Below, in pieces: positions 18,164-27,111 of a stretch of 64,000 nucleotides of DNA. How positions within the stretch are numbered: position 1 is the first letter of the stretch; the number at the start of each line of letters is the position of its first letter. This stretch comes from Allomuricauda sp. F6463D (GTDB lineage: Bacteria > Bacteroidota > Bacteroidia > Flavobacteriales > Flavobacteriaceae). The position numbers were made by a program, and so were the translations under genes. Under the pieces are notes generated by a model, which had not been told where the DNA came from, searched no databases, and was given only the letters and a program-made list of their open reading frames with translations. Location of the stretch: contig NZ_JALKAN010000002.1 of assembly GCF_023015965.1 (NCBI RefSeq), positions 62,001-126,000 on the forward strand, read 5' to 3'.

Positions 18164-19321
18164 ATGCCTATATACCATAAACTTGGGAAGATTCAGCAAA
18201 AACGGCATACCCAGTTCAAAAAACCAGATGGCAGCTTGTACTACGAGCAGCTTTTTGGCACTATCGGATTTGATGGAATGTCCTCGCTATCCTACCATGT
18301 TCACAGGCCCACGCAAGTAAAAGAAATTGGCGAAGCATTGGATGTAAGCCCAAAAATTGCAGTGGAAAAGAACATTACCAGCCGAAAGTTCATCGGTTTC
18401 GACGTAGCCCCCAAAGATGATTTCTTGGAAGCTCGCGAACCACTCTTGGTAAACAACGACGTACATGTTGGTTTGGCCGCCCCCAAAAAATCCATCACCG
18501 ATTATTTTTACAAGAATGCCGATGCAGATGAAATGCTCTTTATCCATAAAGGGTCGGGTACGCTAAAAACTTTTTTGGGAAACATACCTTTTGAATACGG
18601 CGACTACCTCATCATTCCACGTGGGATGATCTATCAGATTGAATTTGACACCGAGGACAACCGTATTTTGTATGCCGAGTCCTTTCATCCAATCTATACC
18701 CCAAAACGGTATCGGAACTGGTTTGGACAACTTTTGGAACATTCCCCTTTTTGTGAGCGCGACTATAAATTACCACAAGACCTTCAAACCTTTGATGAAA
18801 AAGGCGAGTTTTTGATGCAAATCAAAAAACAAGGCATGTTGCACCAACTAGTGTATGCTTCACACCCTTTTGATGTGATAGGTTGGGACGGTTACAATTT
18901 TCCTTACGGATTTTCCATTCATAATTTTGAACCGATTACGGGACGTGTACATCAACCACCACCAGTGCATCAAACTTTTGAAACGGGTGCTTTTGTGGTT
19001 TGTTCGTTCTGCCCAAGGCTGTATGATTATCACCCCAAATCCATTCCTGCACCGTACAACCATTCCAATATAGATTCGGATGAAGTACTGTACTACGTGG
19101 ATGGTGATTTTATGAGCAGAACCGGTATTGGACCCGGTTATATTTCCTTGCACCCAGCAGGTATCCCTCATGGACCGCACCCTGGTACTTACGAGGCGAG
19201 TATTGGCAAAAAAGGCACGGAAGAGTTGGCAGTAATGATCGATACTTTCAAACCCTTACAGGTCACGGAAAATGCCATCAAAATTGATGATGGGAAGTAT
19301 TATACATCGTGGTTGGAGTAG
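18164..19321 (+). CDS. hmgA: Homogentisate 1,2-dioxygenase
   Basis: A 385-residue cupin-fold iron enzyme that opens the ring of homogentisate to maleylacetoacetate. Family features are the N-terminal MPIYHKLGKIQQKRHTQF, the cupin stretch EMLFIHKGSGTLKTFLGNI near residues 123-141, the loop EPITGRVHQPPPVHQTFE and the C-terminal DGDFMSRTGIGPGYISLHPAG with HGPHPG. The histidines and glutamate of the last blocks provide the iron site. The length is that of the shorter Bacteroidota form. Confidence 0.95.
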   Translation: MPIYHKLGKIQQKRHTQFKKPDGSLYYEQLFGTIGFDGMSSLSYHVHRPTQVKEIGEALDVSPKIAVEKNITSRKFIGFDVAPKDDFLEAREPLLVNNDVHVGLAAPKKSITDYFYKNADADEMLFIHKGSGTLKTFLGNIPFEYGDYLIIPRGMIYQIEFDTEDNRILYAESFHPIYTPKRYRNWFGQLLEHSPFCERDYKLPQDLQTFDEKGEFLMQIKKQGMLHQLVYASHPFDVIGWDGYNFPYGFSIHNFEPITGRVHQPPPVHQTFETGAFVVCSFCPRLYDYHPKSIPAPYNHSNIDSDEVLYYVDGDFMSRTGIGPGYISLHPAGIPHGPHPGTYEASIGKKGTEELAVMIDTFKPLQVTENAIKIDDGKYYTSWLE

Positions 19322-19368
19322 TTTTGAATTAACTGAATGTCATTTCGAGCAGACAAAAAGTATTTTGC

Positions 19369-20589
19369 ATGATCATAGATATACCCGAAAACTCAGATTT
19401 TTCGATTCACAATATCCCTTTTGGGATTTTTTCCACTAAAGAGAGAAGTCCACGTATTGGCGTCGCCATCGGAGACCATATTTTGGATATGGCTGCAGTG
19501 GCCGAATTGGACGTATTCGATTTTAACACAGCACTGTTAGAAAAAGACACCTTGAACGATTTTATATCCCTCGGAAAAGAAATCACCACACGCGTCCGAA
19601 AAAAGATACAGTATTGGTTAAAAGATGATGACTCCGTTTTGGCAGGAAAGCCAGAACTCTTTGTGAAACAATCCGAGGCCCAAATGCACATGCCCGTTAC
19701 CATTGGCGATTACACGGATTTTTATTCGAGTCTGGAACATGCCACTAACGTAGGCAAAATGTTCCGGGACCCCGAAAATGCCCTTTTACCCAATTGGAAA
19801 CACATTCCAGTGGGATACCATGGCAGGGCAAGCTCCATTATTGTGAGTGGACAACCCATTTATCGACCTAAAGGTCAAACCATGCCCAATGGTGCTGATA
19901 CTCCGGTTTTTGGCCCAACAAAACGCTTGGATTTTGAACTGGAAATGGGTTTTATATGTGGTAAAGACACCAACTTGGGTGAATCCGTTTCCACGAAGGA
20001 TGCCGAGGATTATATTTTCGGGCTGGTGCTGTTCAACGATTGGTCGGCCAGGGACATCCAAAAATGGGAATATGTGCCACTTGGTCCGTTCTTGGCAAAG
20101 AATTTTGCATCGTCCATTTCGCCCTGGGTAGTAACTTTGGAGGCCTTGGAACCCTTCAAAATAGAAAGTCCCACACAAGAACCCGAAGTATTGCCATATT
20201 TGCAATTCGAAGGCGCAAAGAACTATGATATCCATCTCGAGGTGGGCATTACCCCTGAACAAGGACAAGAAACCATCGTTAGCCATAGCAACTTTAAATA
20301 TATGTACTGGAACATGTGTCAACAATTGGCGCATCATACCGTAAATGGGTGTAACATAAATATTGGAGATATGATGGCCTCCGGAACCATTTCGGGTAAG
20401 GAAGAAGATAGTTTTGGTTCTATGCTGGAACTGTCCTGGGGAGGTACAAAACCCATCAAACTCAAAAATGGAAACGAACGAAAATTTATTGAAGATGGCG
20501 ACAAAGTAACCCTTAGAGGTTATACTAAAAATGGCGATATTAGAGTTGGATTTGGTGAAGTAACCACTAAAGTCTTACCTGCCAAATAA
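19369..20589 (+). CDS. fahA: Fumarylacetoacetase
   Basis: A 406-residue hydrolase that splits fumarylacetoacetate to fumarate and acetoacetate. It has the N-terminal SH3-like domain (NIPFGIFSTKERSPRIGVAIG) and the C-terminal catalytic domain with DFYSSLEHATNVGKMFR, PVGYHGRASSI, DFELEMGFICGKD (metal-binding Glu residues) and NDWSARDIQKWEYVPLGPF. It follows hmgA by 47 bp. A 12-bp piece of a GTCATTTCGAGC-type repeat lies in that gap (19339-19350). Confidence 0.96.
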   Translation: MIIDIPENSDFSIHNIPFGIFSTKERSPRIGVAIGDHILDMAAVAELDVFDFNTALLEKDTLNDFISLGKEITTRVRKKIQYWLKDDDSVLAGKPELFVKQSEAQMHMPVTIGDYTDFYSSLEHATNVGKMFRDPENALLPNWKHIPVGYHGRASSIIVSGQPIYRPKGQTMPNGADTPVFGPTKRLDFELEMGFICGKDTNLGESVSTKDAEDYIFGLVLFNDWSARDIQKWEYVPLGPFLAKNFASSISPWVVTLEALEPFKIESPTQEPEVLPYLQFEGAKNYDIHLEVGITPEQGQETIVSHSNFKYMYWNMCQQLAHHTVNGCNINIGDMMASGTISGKEEDSFGSMLELSWGGTKPIKLKNGNERKFIEDGDKVTLRGYTKNGDIRVGFGEVTTKVLPAK

Positions 20590-20712
20590 TTTTGGAAGCT
20601 AAGCTTACTCGAAGTTACTTGATCAGTGAAATGTGATTTCCAATAAGCTCAATCTCCTGAACTATACAATTAAATGGATTCCTACTTTTGGGAAAATGTT
20701 AGAAAATAAAAT

Positions 20713-21582
20713 ATGATCAAAACCATAGATCCAACCACAATACCTCAACCTGAACTGTACAGTATTTTATCAACCGCAGTGGCCCCAAGACCGATTTGCT
20801 TTGCCAGTACGGTAGATGCCGAAGGCAAGGTAAACCTAAGCCCGTACAGTTTTTTTAATGTGTTTAGCTCCAATCCACCTGTAATGGTGTTTTCCCCAAC
20901 GAGAAGCGGTAGGGACAATTCCTTAAAACATACCCACCAAAATGTGGTGGAAGTGCCCGAGGTTGTCATCAATGTCGTAAATCATAAAATGGCGGAGCAG
21001 ATGTCACTTGCTAGTACTGCTTATGATAAGGGGGTCAACGAATTTGTAAAAGCTGGTTTTTCCGAAGTGCCCAGTGTAAAAGTAAAACCACCTCGAGTGG
21101 GCGAAGCTCCAGTTTCGTTTGAATGTACCGTTTTGGAAGTAGTAGAGATAGCCCAGACCCCTGGTGCGGGAAACTTGATTATTGCACAAGTGGATATGAT
21201 TCATGTGAACGATGATTACTTTACCGATGGCGTGCTGGACACCGAAAAATTGGATTTGGTGGGTCGTATGGGAGGCAACTGGTATATCCGCGCTATAAAA
21301 GAATCCTTGTTCGAGATTCCCAAGCCCATCCGTACACATGGGATTGGTGTGGATGCATTGCCCAAGGGCATACGTGAGAGCGATATCCTCACTGGAAATA
21401 ACTTAGGGCGCTTAGGGAATATGGAAAGTGTGCTTTCAACAAAGGAGATTAAGACGGTTATAGCCAACGAAGGCGTAAAAAATGCCTCTAAAACCGAACT
21501 GCACTGCTTGGCCAAGCAGCTGTTGGAAGATGGTGATACTGTAAAGGCAATGGCTTATTTATTGTATGCAGAAAATTTATAA
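20713..21582 (+). CDS. Flavin reductase family protein (FMN-binding split barrel)
   Basis: The 289 residues contain a flavin reductase-like split-barrel domain at about 15-200 with AVAPRPICFASTVDAEGKVNLSPYSFFN, the FMN-contact region typical of the family, and PPVMVFSPTR. The last 90 residues are an extension of unknown role. It could reduce FMN or bind it as cofactor. It sits in the tyrosine cluster between fahA and the aminotransferase, so a role in aromatic metabolism is likely but not shown. Confidence 0.85.
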   Translation: MIKTIDPTTIPQPELYSILSTAVAPRPICFASTVDAEGKVNLSPYSFFNVFSSNPPVMVFSPTRSGRDNSLKHTHQNVVEVPEVVINVVNHKMAEQMSLASTAYDKGVNEFVKAGFSEVPSVKVKPPRVGEAPVSFECTVLEVVEIAQTPGAGNLIIAQVDMIHVNDDYFTDGVLDTEKLDLVGRMGGNWYIRAIKESLFEIPKPIRTHGIGVDALPKGIRESDILTGNNLGRLGNMESVLSTKEIKTVIANEGVKNASKTELHCLAKQLLEDGDTVKAMAYLLYAENL

Positions 21583-21595
21583 AGTTCAACTAACA

Positions 21596-21799
21596 ATGGA
21601 AGAGTTTTTGAAGTCATCTTACTTTTTGTCTAGTCTAGGTCTTATTCTAGATATCATTGGAGTTATTATTCTATTCTTTTCACACGGAATACCTCTAGCA
21701 AGTGGGGCATTATTGAATACAAAAAGGCAAAAAGCCGGTCTCATATTTTTACTATTTGGTTTTACACTTCAATTGTTAGGAACATTATGTTCTTATTGA
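21596..21799 (+). CDS. Small two-helix membrane protein
   Basis: A 67-residue protein starting MEEFLKSSYFLSS. It has two hydrophobic helices (about residues 9-27 and 42-63) joined by a short loop with GALLNTKRQKAG. A longer version starting at 21566 would overlap the flavin reductase gene, so the ATG at 21596 is preferred. Its position, 13 bp after the reductase and 19 bp before the aminotransferase, supports a real operon member. I do not recognise the family. Confidence 0.6.
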   Translation: MEEFLKSSYFLSSLGLILDIIGVIILFFSHGIPLASGALLNTKRQKAGLIFLLFGFTLQLLGTLCSY

Positions 21800-21818
21800 T
21801 TGAAAGATCAGAAAAACG

Positions 21819-22919
21819 ATGAAAAAAGATATCAAATCCATATTCAAACCACATTTAGAACCGAAAGAGGTGTATAAAGGCGGAAAAAACACGCCTCCCT
21901 CAAATAAAAAGATTTATAAGCTATCTTCCAATGAAAATCCATTGGGTGCATCGCCCAAAGCCATTGCTGCGATGAAAGCTATTTTGGACAAGATTGATGT
22001 TTACCCGGACCAGACCGATATTCGTTTACGTATGACCTTGGCCCAAGATTTTGATGGCCAGTTGAGTGCTGACCAATTTTTGTGCGGGAACAGTGGTTCG
22101 GAGGTTATCGACATGCTGCTTCGGGCTTTTATCAATGAAGGAGATGAGGTTATTTTTTCCAACCCTTGCTTTCTGCCCTATTCTGTTTTCTCAAGATGGT
22201 ACGGTGCCAAACAAGTAGATGTTCCACTGTTGCACCCCAACTACGATTTGGATGTTGAAGGTATTTTAAAGGCCATCAACGAGAAAACCAAAATTATTTT
22301 CTTGACCAGTCCCAACAATCCTACGGGGACGTATATTCCAAAATCTGTAATGGACGACTTTATGGCCCGTGTTCCCAAAAACATTGTGGTAGTGTTCGAT
22401 GAAGTTTACCGCCACTTTGCGGATGCTGACGATTATGTTACCGCATTGCCATATGTTTTGGAGGGCCACAACGTTATCGGTCTCAACAGTTTTTCCAAAA
22501 CCTATGGTCTCGCAGGGCAACGTATCGGGTATGGGTACACTACGCCCACCATTGCTAATTATGTGCGTTTGATCCATAAACCTTTTTTACTCCCATTGAC
22601 TTCCATCGAAGCCGCCATTGGTGCATTAAATGACAATGAATTTGTTCAAAAAACGGTAAAAACTGTGCTAGAAGGCAGAAAATATATTGCCAGTGCTTTT
22701 GATGATTTGGGCATTACATATTGGCCGAGCCAAGGCAACTTCTTTATCATTGACCCACCGTTACCCGAAATAGCGTTTACGGATAAAATGATAGAAGAAG
22801 GCATTATGGTACGACCTGTTTCACAGTTTGGAGCTCCAGGAAAAGTGAGGATAACCATAGGCAATGCAGACGCTAATAACGCATTGGTATCGGCATTGCG
22901 GAAGATTATGGCTAAATAA
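21819..22919 (+). CDS. HisC-like class I/II aminotransferase, probably aromatic amino acid aminotransferase
   Basis: A 366-residue PLP enzyme of the histidinol-phosphate aminotransferase family. Visible are YKLSSNENPLGASPKA near residues 30-45, LTSPNNPTGTYIP near 164, DEVYRHF and the PLP lysine in NSFSKTYGLAGQRIGYG near 226-242. Histidine biosynthesis genes are absent around it, while hppD, hmgA and fahA lie upstream on the same strand. I infer that it makes 4-hydroxyphenylpyruvate from tyrosine. A true HisC role cannot be excluded. Confidence 0.85.
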   Translation: MKKDIKSIFKPHLEPKEVYKGGKNTPPSNKKIYKLSSNENPLGASPKAIAAMKAILDKIDVYPDQTDIRLRMTLAQDFDGQLSADQFLCGNSGSEVIDMLLRAFINEGDEVIFSNPCFLPYSVFSRWYGAKQVDVPLLHPNYDLDVEGILKAINEKTKIIFLTSPNNPTGTYIPKSVMDDFMARVPKNIVVVFDEVYRHFADADDYVTALPYVLEGHNVIGLNSFSKTYGLAGQRIGYGYTTPTIANYVRLIHKPFLLPLTSIEAAIGALNDNEFVQKTVKTVLEGRKYIASAFDDLGITYWPSQGNFFIIDPPLPEIAFTDKMIEEGIMVRPVSQFGAPGKVRITIGNADANNALVSALRKIMAK

Positions 22920-23016
22920 TGCTTCGGGCTTTCTGTTGAGAACTTGAAACAATTAAGGGTTAACGAATGATTCAGATGCTTCACGCTATTAAAAATGATA
23001 ACTATATGTGAACAAG

Positions 23017-23096
23017 CGTCATGCTGAATTTAATTCAGCATCCCATCCCCTATTCCACCAAATCCAATTAGGTTCAGTATCAAGTACGGAATGACG
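23017..23096. repeat. REP-like intergenic element with CGTCAT...ATGACG ends
   Basis: An 80-bp element bounded by CGTCAT at 23017 and ATGACG at 23091. Inside is the hairpin GCTGAATT-T-AATTCAGC at 23023-23039. It lies between convergent genes. The pattern resembles the many GTCAT...CAGCATC repeats of marine flavobacteria. A fragment of a similar repeat is at 19339. Confidence 0.6.
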
Positions 23097-23137
23097 GTTA
23101 AACCTTCAACGGCATCTCGATTTCATTAATCTAAAAA

Positions 23138-25789
23138 CTACAACACAAACCGATAGGTTGCCTTCAATAAAAAGATGTTTTGGGGTTTTTGACCAAAAAT
23201 ATTATCTCCCAAACTAGGCAACAATCCTTCGGCAGGGTTTCCGGATTGGGTCACATCTTGAGACCAAACCAAGAAAATTTCGGAACCTGGGATGTATTCC
23301 CAACGAATCACCAAATTGGAGCGGAATTGTACAAAGGAAAAATCGGGATCATCAAAACTAAAATCCCCTACGCCATCCAAATCTTCATCAATGCTATAAA
23401 AATCATCAGATAAATTGGTTTGGTCAGTACTGTATTGCACAAATCTATTTTCAAACGTTTTGGCCAAGGGATCGGTGATGTGTTTAAAGTTGGAATACCG
23501 CCCTCTGGAAATAAAGGGCTGTCCCCAATATTGAATCGTCAAGTTGGGGTTAATGGTGTAGTTTAAGCGAAATGACATACTCAAGGTTCGCTGGTTGATT
23601 TCACCATTGAGGTATCTTGACGAGCCGTTCACATCATCAAAATTATCAATAAACTGCAATTTATCATGATTGATCTGCAAGGATGGAAATGCAGAAATCC
23701 GCAATGCATTTATGGGCTGGTACACAAATCCACCTTCCATATAATAGGTTTTAAAGGAGTTATCCAAAGCTTTTCTTCCATTATGATAGAAAGAAAATCG
23801 CAACTTTTTTCTAGAATCGGTATTGATACTGTTCCAAAAGCTCATCCAAGGAGATTGCCTTAACCTAGGGCCGCCTCTCAATGCAAAATTGGAATATTGA
23901 ATGGGTGCATAATTGAATCCTATGTTAGTGTTCCAGTTGCCCTTCCAGTTTTGCCAACTATTGGTGTTGAACTGTAGATAATTATGATTGCCTTGAAAAT
24001 CCCAAGCCGTCCAGTGATTATAATTGATACCAACCCGTCTAAATGTACTGTCCGGTTTTAGGGTCTGGTAACCTATCCATGTATAATGTCGTATATCGTC
24101 CGCCTGACGCTGAAAGCCAATATCGTTCAGTTCCAATTCTGGTGAACGCCAAGTGGCACCCGATTCAAATTTCCAGTGGCCATTCCCTACTTTGCCAATT
24201 TGCACATTGCCCCCCGTACCTGTTAATGAAGTTCGCGTAGTATCCACGGCAACGTGCTCCGCACCTATTCTATTGAACAAATGCGTGATGAATTCCTGGG
24301 TATTGGTAATGGCCTCCTCACTGCCCCGCACATGACTCATGGTAAGATTACCTCCAAAATACCAATCCCTGTTTGCCCATTGGTGTTTAAAATCCAATCC
24401 GCCCGTGTAAGCGGCATCATGTAAAAAATTGAGCTGCTCAGGAATTTGTTCACGATTGGTCGCAGTAAAGATTCCTCCTATATAAGAATTTCTTTGGTTA
24501 AAATCTTTTTGTAACCTCCCTACAAAATAATTGGACAAAGGCTCCACCATTTCTTTTCTGCTATCCCCATCGCCATTTAAAATAGTTGCCGTTCGTTGCG
24601 CCGTTACACTTTCCAGCACGCCAATGGCCCACCCATCCTTGGTTTTTCCACTAAATTTTGCTGCACCAATAATCGGGGTATTGTTGGGTTGATCCACAAA
24701 CTCATCATCTACAGTATCAGGATAGCCTTGTGGGCTCCTGCCAATTCTACGGGAATAGAAGATATTATCGGAACCAAATGTGTTACCAGCTTCCGATTGT
24801 GAAACGGTAAAGTCAAAAATATTCTTGTTTTCCACAAAAAATGGCCTACGCTCCTCAAAAAAGATTTGAAAGCCATCCAGGGCTATGGCAGATGGGTCTG
24901 CATCTACCTGTCCAAAATCGGGATTAACGGTCAAATCCAAAGTAAGGTCATTGGTAATCCCAATTTTGGCATCCAGTCCCACGGTAATATTACTCTCACT
25001 ACCATCCCTAAAAGGGTTGCCGTCCTCTGCTTCATAGGTTTCGGTCTTTGCAACGGTGTAGGGCTGAAGTTCCAATTGTTTTTGGGGCTGGATATTTGTA
25101 AGTCCGTGAAGTTCCCCAAATTCACTAACCCAACCAGGCTGGTCCACGGGTTTACGCTGCCACACAGAGCGTTCCTCATTTCTGAAAAAACGGCGTGTTG
25201 ATTGTAAGCCCCACACTTGCTCTTCTGCTCTTCCAAATTTTAACTGACTTAACGGGATACGGAGTTCGGCCGTCCATCCTTCATCATCAATATTGGTTTT
25301 GGCATACCAGATGGGGTTCCAGCTGGCGTCCCAATTATTACCATTATTGGAAATAAACTCATCACCCTTGACCCCTGCAGCGGTAATGGTGAATGAAAAT
25401 GCTGTTCGTTTATCAAAATAGCTATCTATATTGAATTCCACCCAGTCACCATCAAAACCATCTCTTCGGGACAGTCTTTTTACGATCTTACCGGGTTCGG
25501 AATCATAGCAACGTACTCCTATATATATGTTCTTACTATCATATAGTATTTTAAATTTGGTTTGATGGGCAGGCGGTGTATTCTCATCGGGTTGCCATTC
25601 GATATAATCCCCGCCCCATTCCACAATGTTCCAAACCTCATCTTCCAATATTCCATTAATGGTAGGTGCAGCATAGTTGCCCAAGGTCTGGGTAATATAT
25701 TTTTTTTTGATGATGACCTCGGTAGAGTCTTGAGCTTGAAGATTGTTAACAAAAAGAAGGGTCAGTAATACCAGAACTGTATTTCTCAC
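23138..25789 (-). CDS. DUF5916 outer-membrane protein with N-terminal CBM9-like domain
   Basis: An 883-residue protein with signal peptide MRNTVLVLLTLLFVNNLQAQ. Residues about 30-225 form a carbohydrate-binding family 9-like domain (PTINGILEDEVWNIVEW, FKILYDSKNIYIGVRCYD). Residues about 245-883 are the DUF5916 region: DPDFGQVDADPSAIALDGFQ-type and FFEERRPFFVENKNIF motifs, then alternating strands rich in aromatic residues, ending in FLLKATYRFVL as expected for a beta-barrel. It is probably an outer-membrane protein; the substrate is unknown. It is monocistronic and convergent to the aminotransferase. Confidence 0.88.
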   Translation of the reverse strand: MRNTVLVLLTLLFVNNLQAQDSTEVIIKKKYITQTLGNYAAPTINGILEDEVWNIVEWGGDYIEWQPDENTPPAHQTKFKILYDSKNIYIGVRCYDSEPGKIVKRLSRRDGFDGDWVEFNIDSYFDKRTAFSFTITAAGVKGDEFISNNGNNWDASWNPIWYAKTNIDDEGWTAELRIPLSQLKFGRAEEQVWGLQSTRRFFRNEERSVWQRKPVDQPGWVSEFGELHGLTNIQPQKQLELQPYTVAKTETYEAEDGNPFRDGSESNITVGLDAKIGITNDLTLDLTVNPDFGQVDADPSAIALDGFQIFFEERRPFFVENKNIFDFTVSQSEAGNTFGSDNIFYSRRIGRSPQGYPDTVDDEFVDQPNNTPIIGAAKFSGKTKDGWAIGVLESVTAQRTATILNGDGDSRKEMVEPLSNYFVGRLQKDFNQRNSYIGGIFTATNREQIPEQLNFLHDAAYTGGLDFKHQWANRDWYFGGNLTMSHVRGSEEAITNTQEFITHLFNRIGAEHVAVDTTRTSLTGTGGNVQIGKVGNGHWKFESGATWRSPELELNDIGFQRQADDIRHYTWIGYQTLKPDSTFRRVGINYNHWTAWDFQGNHNYLQFNTNSWQNWKGNWNTNIGFNYAPIQYSNFALRGGPRLRQSPWMSFWNSINTDSRKKLRFSFYHNGRKALDNSFKTYYMEGGFVYQPINALRISAFPSLQINHDKLQFIDNFDDVNGSSRYLNGEINQRTLSMSFRLNYTINPNLTIQYWGQPFISRGRYSNFKHITDPLAKTFENRFVQYSTDQTNLSDDFYSIDEDLDGVGDFSFDDPDFSFVQFRSNLVIRWEYIPGSEIFLVWSQDVTQSGNPAEGLLPSLGDNIFGQKPQNIFLLKATYRFVL

Positions 25790-25961
25790 TTGATTCGTAT
25801 TTTTGCATTTGATTGATATGACAAAGACAGTTAAAATTGGATAGCGTTACACCTATGTATTTTTTTAAGTTTTTTTTAACACTTTCATCTACCTTATAGT
25901 ACTCTTTTATTTAACCCTATGATGGAATTGAAAAAAGTAGAAAAATATTCCTAATCAACCG

Positions 25962-25992
25962 TTTGTATTTCAATCTAATAATTGTACATTTG
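25962..25992 (+). promoter_or_regulatory. Canonical Bacteroidota promoter of rplM-rpsI
   Basis: -33 element TTTG at 25962-25965, 19 bp spacer, -7 element TACATTTG at 25985-25992. The expected start is near 25997, giving a leader of about 43 nt. The leader begins with a small hairpin CCCG-TTAAT-CGGG at 25996-26008 that may serve L13 autoregulation. Confidence 0.8.
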
Positions 25993-26039
25993 CAGCCCGT
26001 TAATCGGGATTAGGTTATTAAATCAATAATATTCGAGAA

Positions 26040-26495
26040 GTGGATACATTAAGTTATAAAACTATTTCCGCCAATAAATCAACTGTTGACAAGCAATGGT
26101 TACTAGTTGATGCTGAAGGACAAACCTTGGGAAGATTGGCATCTAAAGTGGCCAAGTTACTCAGAGGGAAATACAAGACCAATTTTACTCCCCATGTTGA
26201 TTGTGGAGACAATGTTATCGTTGTCAATGCTGAAAAAATCAATATGACGGGCAATAAATGGGAAGAGAAGGAATATCGAAGATATACCGGGTACCCAGGT
26301 GGACAGCGTTCTGCTTCCGCATTAGAAGTTTTGGAAAAACATCCGGAGCGAATTATTGAAAGCTCTGTAAAAGGAATGCTGCCAAAAAACAAACTTGGAG
26401 CTGACTTGTTCAGAAACCTAAAAGTATATGCAGGTTCCGAACACGGACAAGAAGCGCAAAAACCAAAAGCTATAAACTTAAACGACTACAAATAA
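26040..26495 (+). CDS. rplM: 50S ribosomal protein L13
   Basis: A 151-residue L13 with the family core WLLVDAEGQTLGRLASKVAKLLRGK, NFTPHVDCGDNVIVVNAEKI, YRRYTGYPGG and VKGMLPKNKLGADLFRNLKVYAG. The start is a GTG. The TAA stop shares its last base with the ATG of rpsI, so the two are translationally coupled, as is usual for this pair. Confidence 0.98.
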   Translation: MDTLSYKTISANKSTVDKQWLLVDAEGQTLGRLASKVAKLLRGKYKTNFTPHVDCGDNVIVVNAEKINMTGNKWEEKEYRRYTGYPGGQRSASALEVLEKHPERIIESSVKGMLPKNKLGADLFRNLKVYAGSEHGQEAQKPKAINLNDYK

Positions 26496-26881
26496 TGGAA
26501 GTGGTTCATAAGATAGGTAGAAGAAAAACCGCTGTGGCTAGAGTATATGTTTCCGAAGGATCTGGAAACATCACAGTAAACAAAAGAGATCTTAACGATT
26601 ACTTTACTACAGGTACGTTACAGTACAAAGTGAGACAACCTTTCACTTTAACTGAAACCGACGGCAATTACGATGTAAAAGTAAATGTTTTTGGTGGTGG
26701 TATCACAGGTCAGGCTGAAGCTGTTCGTTTGGCTTTGTCCAGAGCAATGTGTGAAATAGACATAGAAAATAGGGCTGTCCTTAAACCAGAAGGTTTATTG
26801 ACGAGAGACCCAAGAATGGTGGAAAGGAAGAAATTCGGTCAGAAAAAAGCCCGTAAAAAATTCCAATTCTCCAAACGTTAA
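26495..26881 (+). CDS. rpsI: 30S ribosomal protein S9
   Basis: A 128-residue S9 of usual length: IGRRKTAVARVYVSEGSGNITVN at the start, VFGGGITGQAEAVRLALSRAM in the middle and the basic tail KKFGQKKARKKFQFSKR, which reaches the ribosomal P site. Confidence 0.98.
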   Translation: MEVVHKIGRRKTAVARVYVSEGSGNITVNKRDLNDYFTTGTLQYKVRQPFTLTETDGNYDVKVNVFGGGITGQAEAVRLALSRAMCEIDIENRAVLKPEGLLTRDPRMVERKKFGQKKARKKFQFSKR

Positions 26882-26927
26882 TATACTTTGGGTGTTTCGG
26901 CACTCGATTATAAATAAGTTCATTGAA

Positions 26928-26967
26928 AACCCTGAAAATATGTACTATACTTTCAGGGTTAAATTTT
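26928..26967 (+). terminator. Terminator after rpsI
   Basis: Perfect 10-bp stem AACCCTGAAA / TTTCAGGGTT with a 13-nt loop, followed by AAATTTTT. It could be a plain terminator of rplM-rpsI, or a partial attenuator before rpsB, since I see no clear TAnnTTTG box between it and rpsB. Confidence 0.75.
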
Positions 26968-27111
26968 TAACCAAGTTGTCGTTGTTCTAAAAAGGATAAT
27001 GTAAATGACTTTTTGGAAACTAGTTTAGCATCTAAATGGGCAGGGCGAACAAAATTTTGTGACCACCTGCACATTGCTACTACAACGGAACGTAAACTAA
27101 GTACAAAAAAA

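Noticed and set aside
19786..20337. 183-codon minus-strand frame inside fahA
   Set aside because: It lies wholly opposite conserved fumarylacetoacetase motifs and has no family pattern.
27013..27111. N-terminal extension of S2
   Set aside because: The residues before MASKIEVKDLL are not conserved in S2 and read like an untranslated leader, so 27112 is taken as the start.
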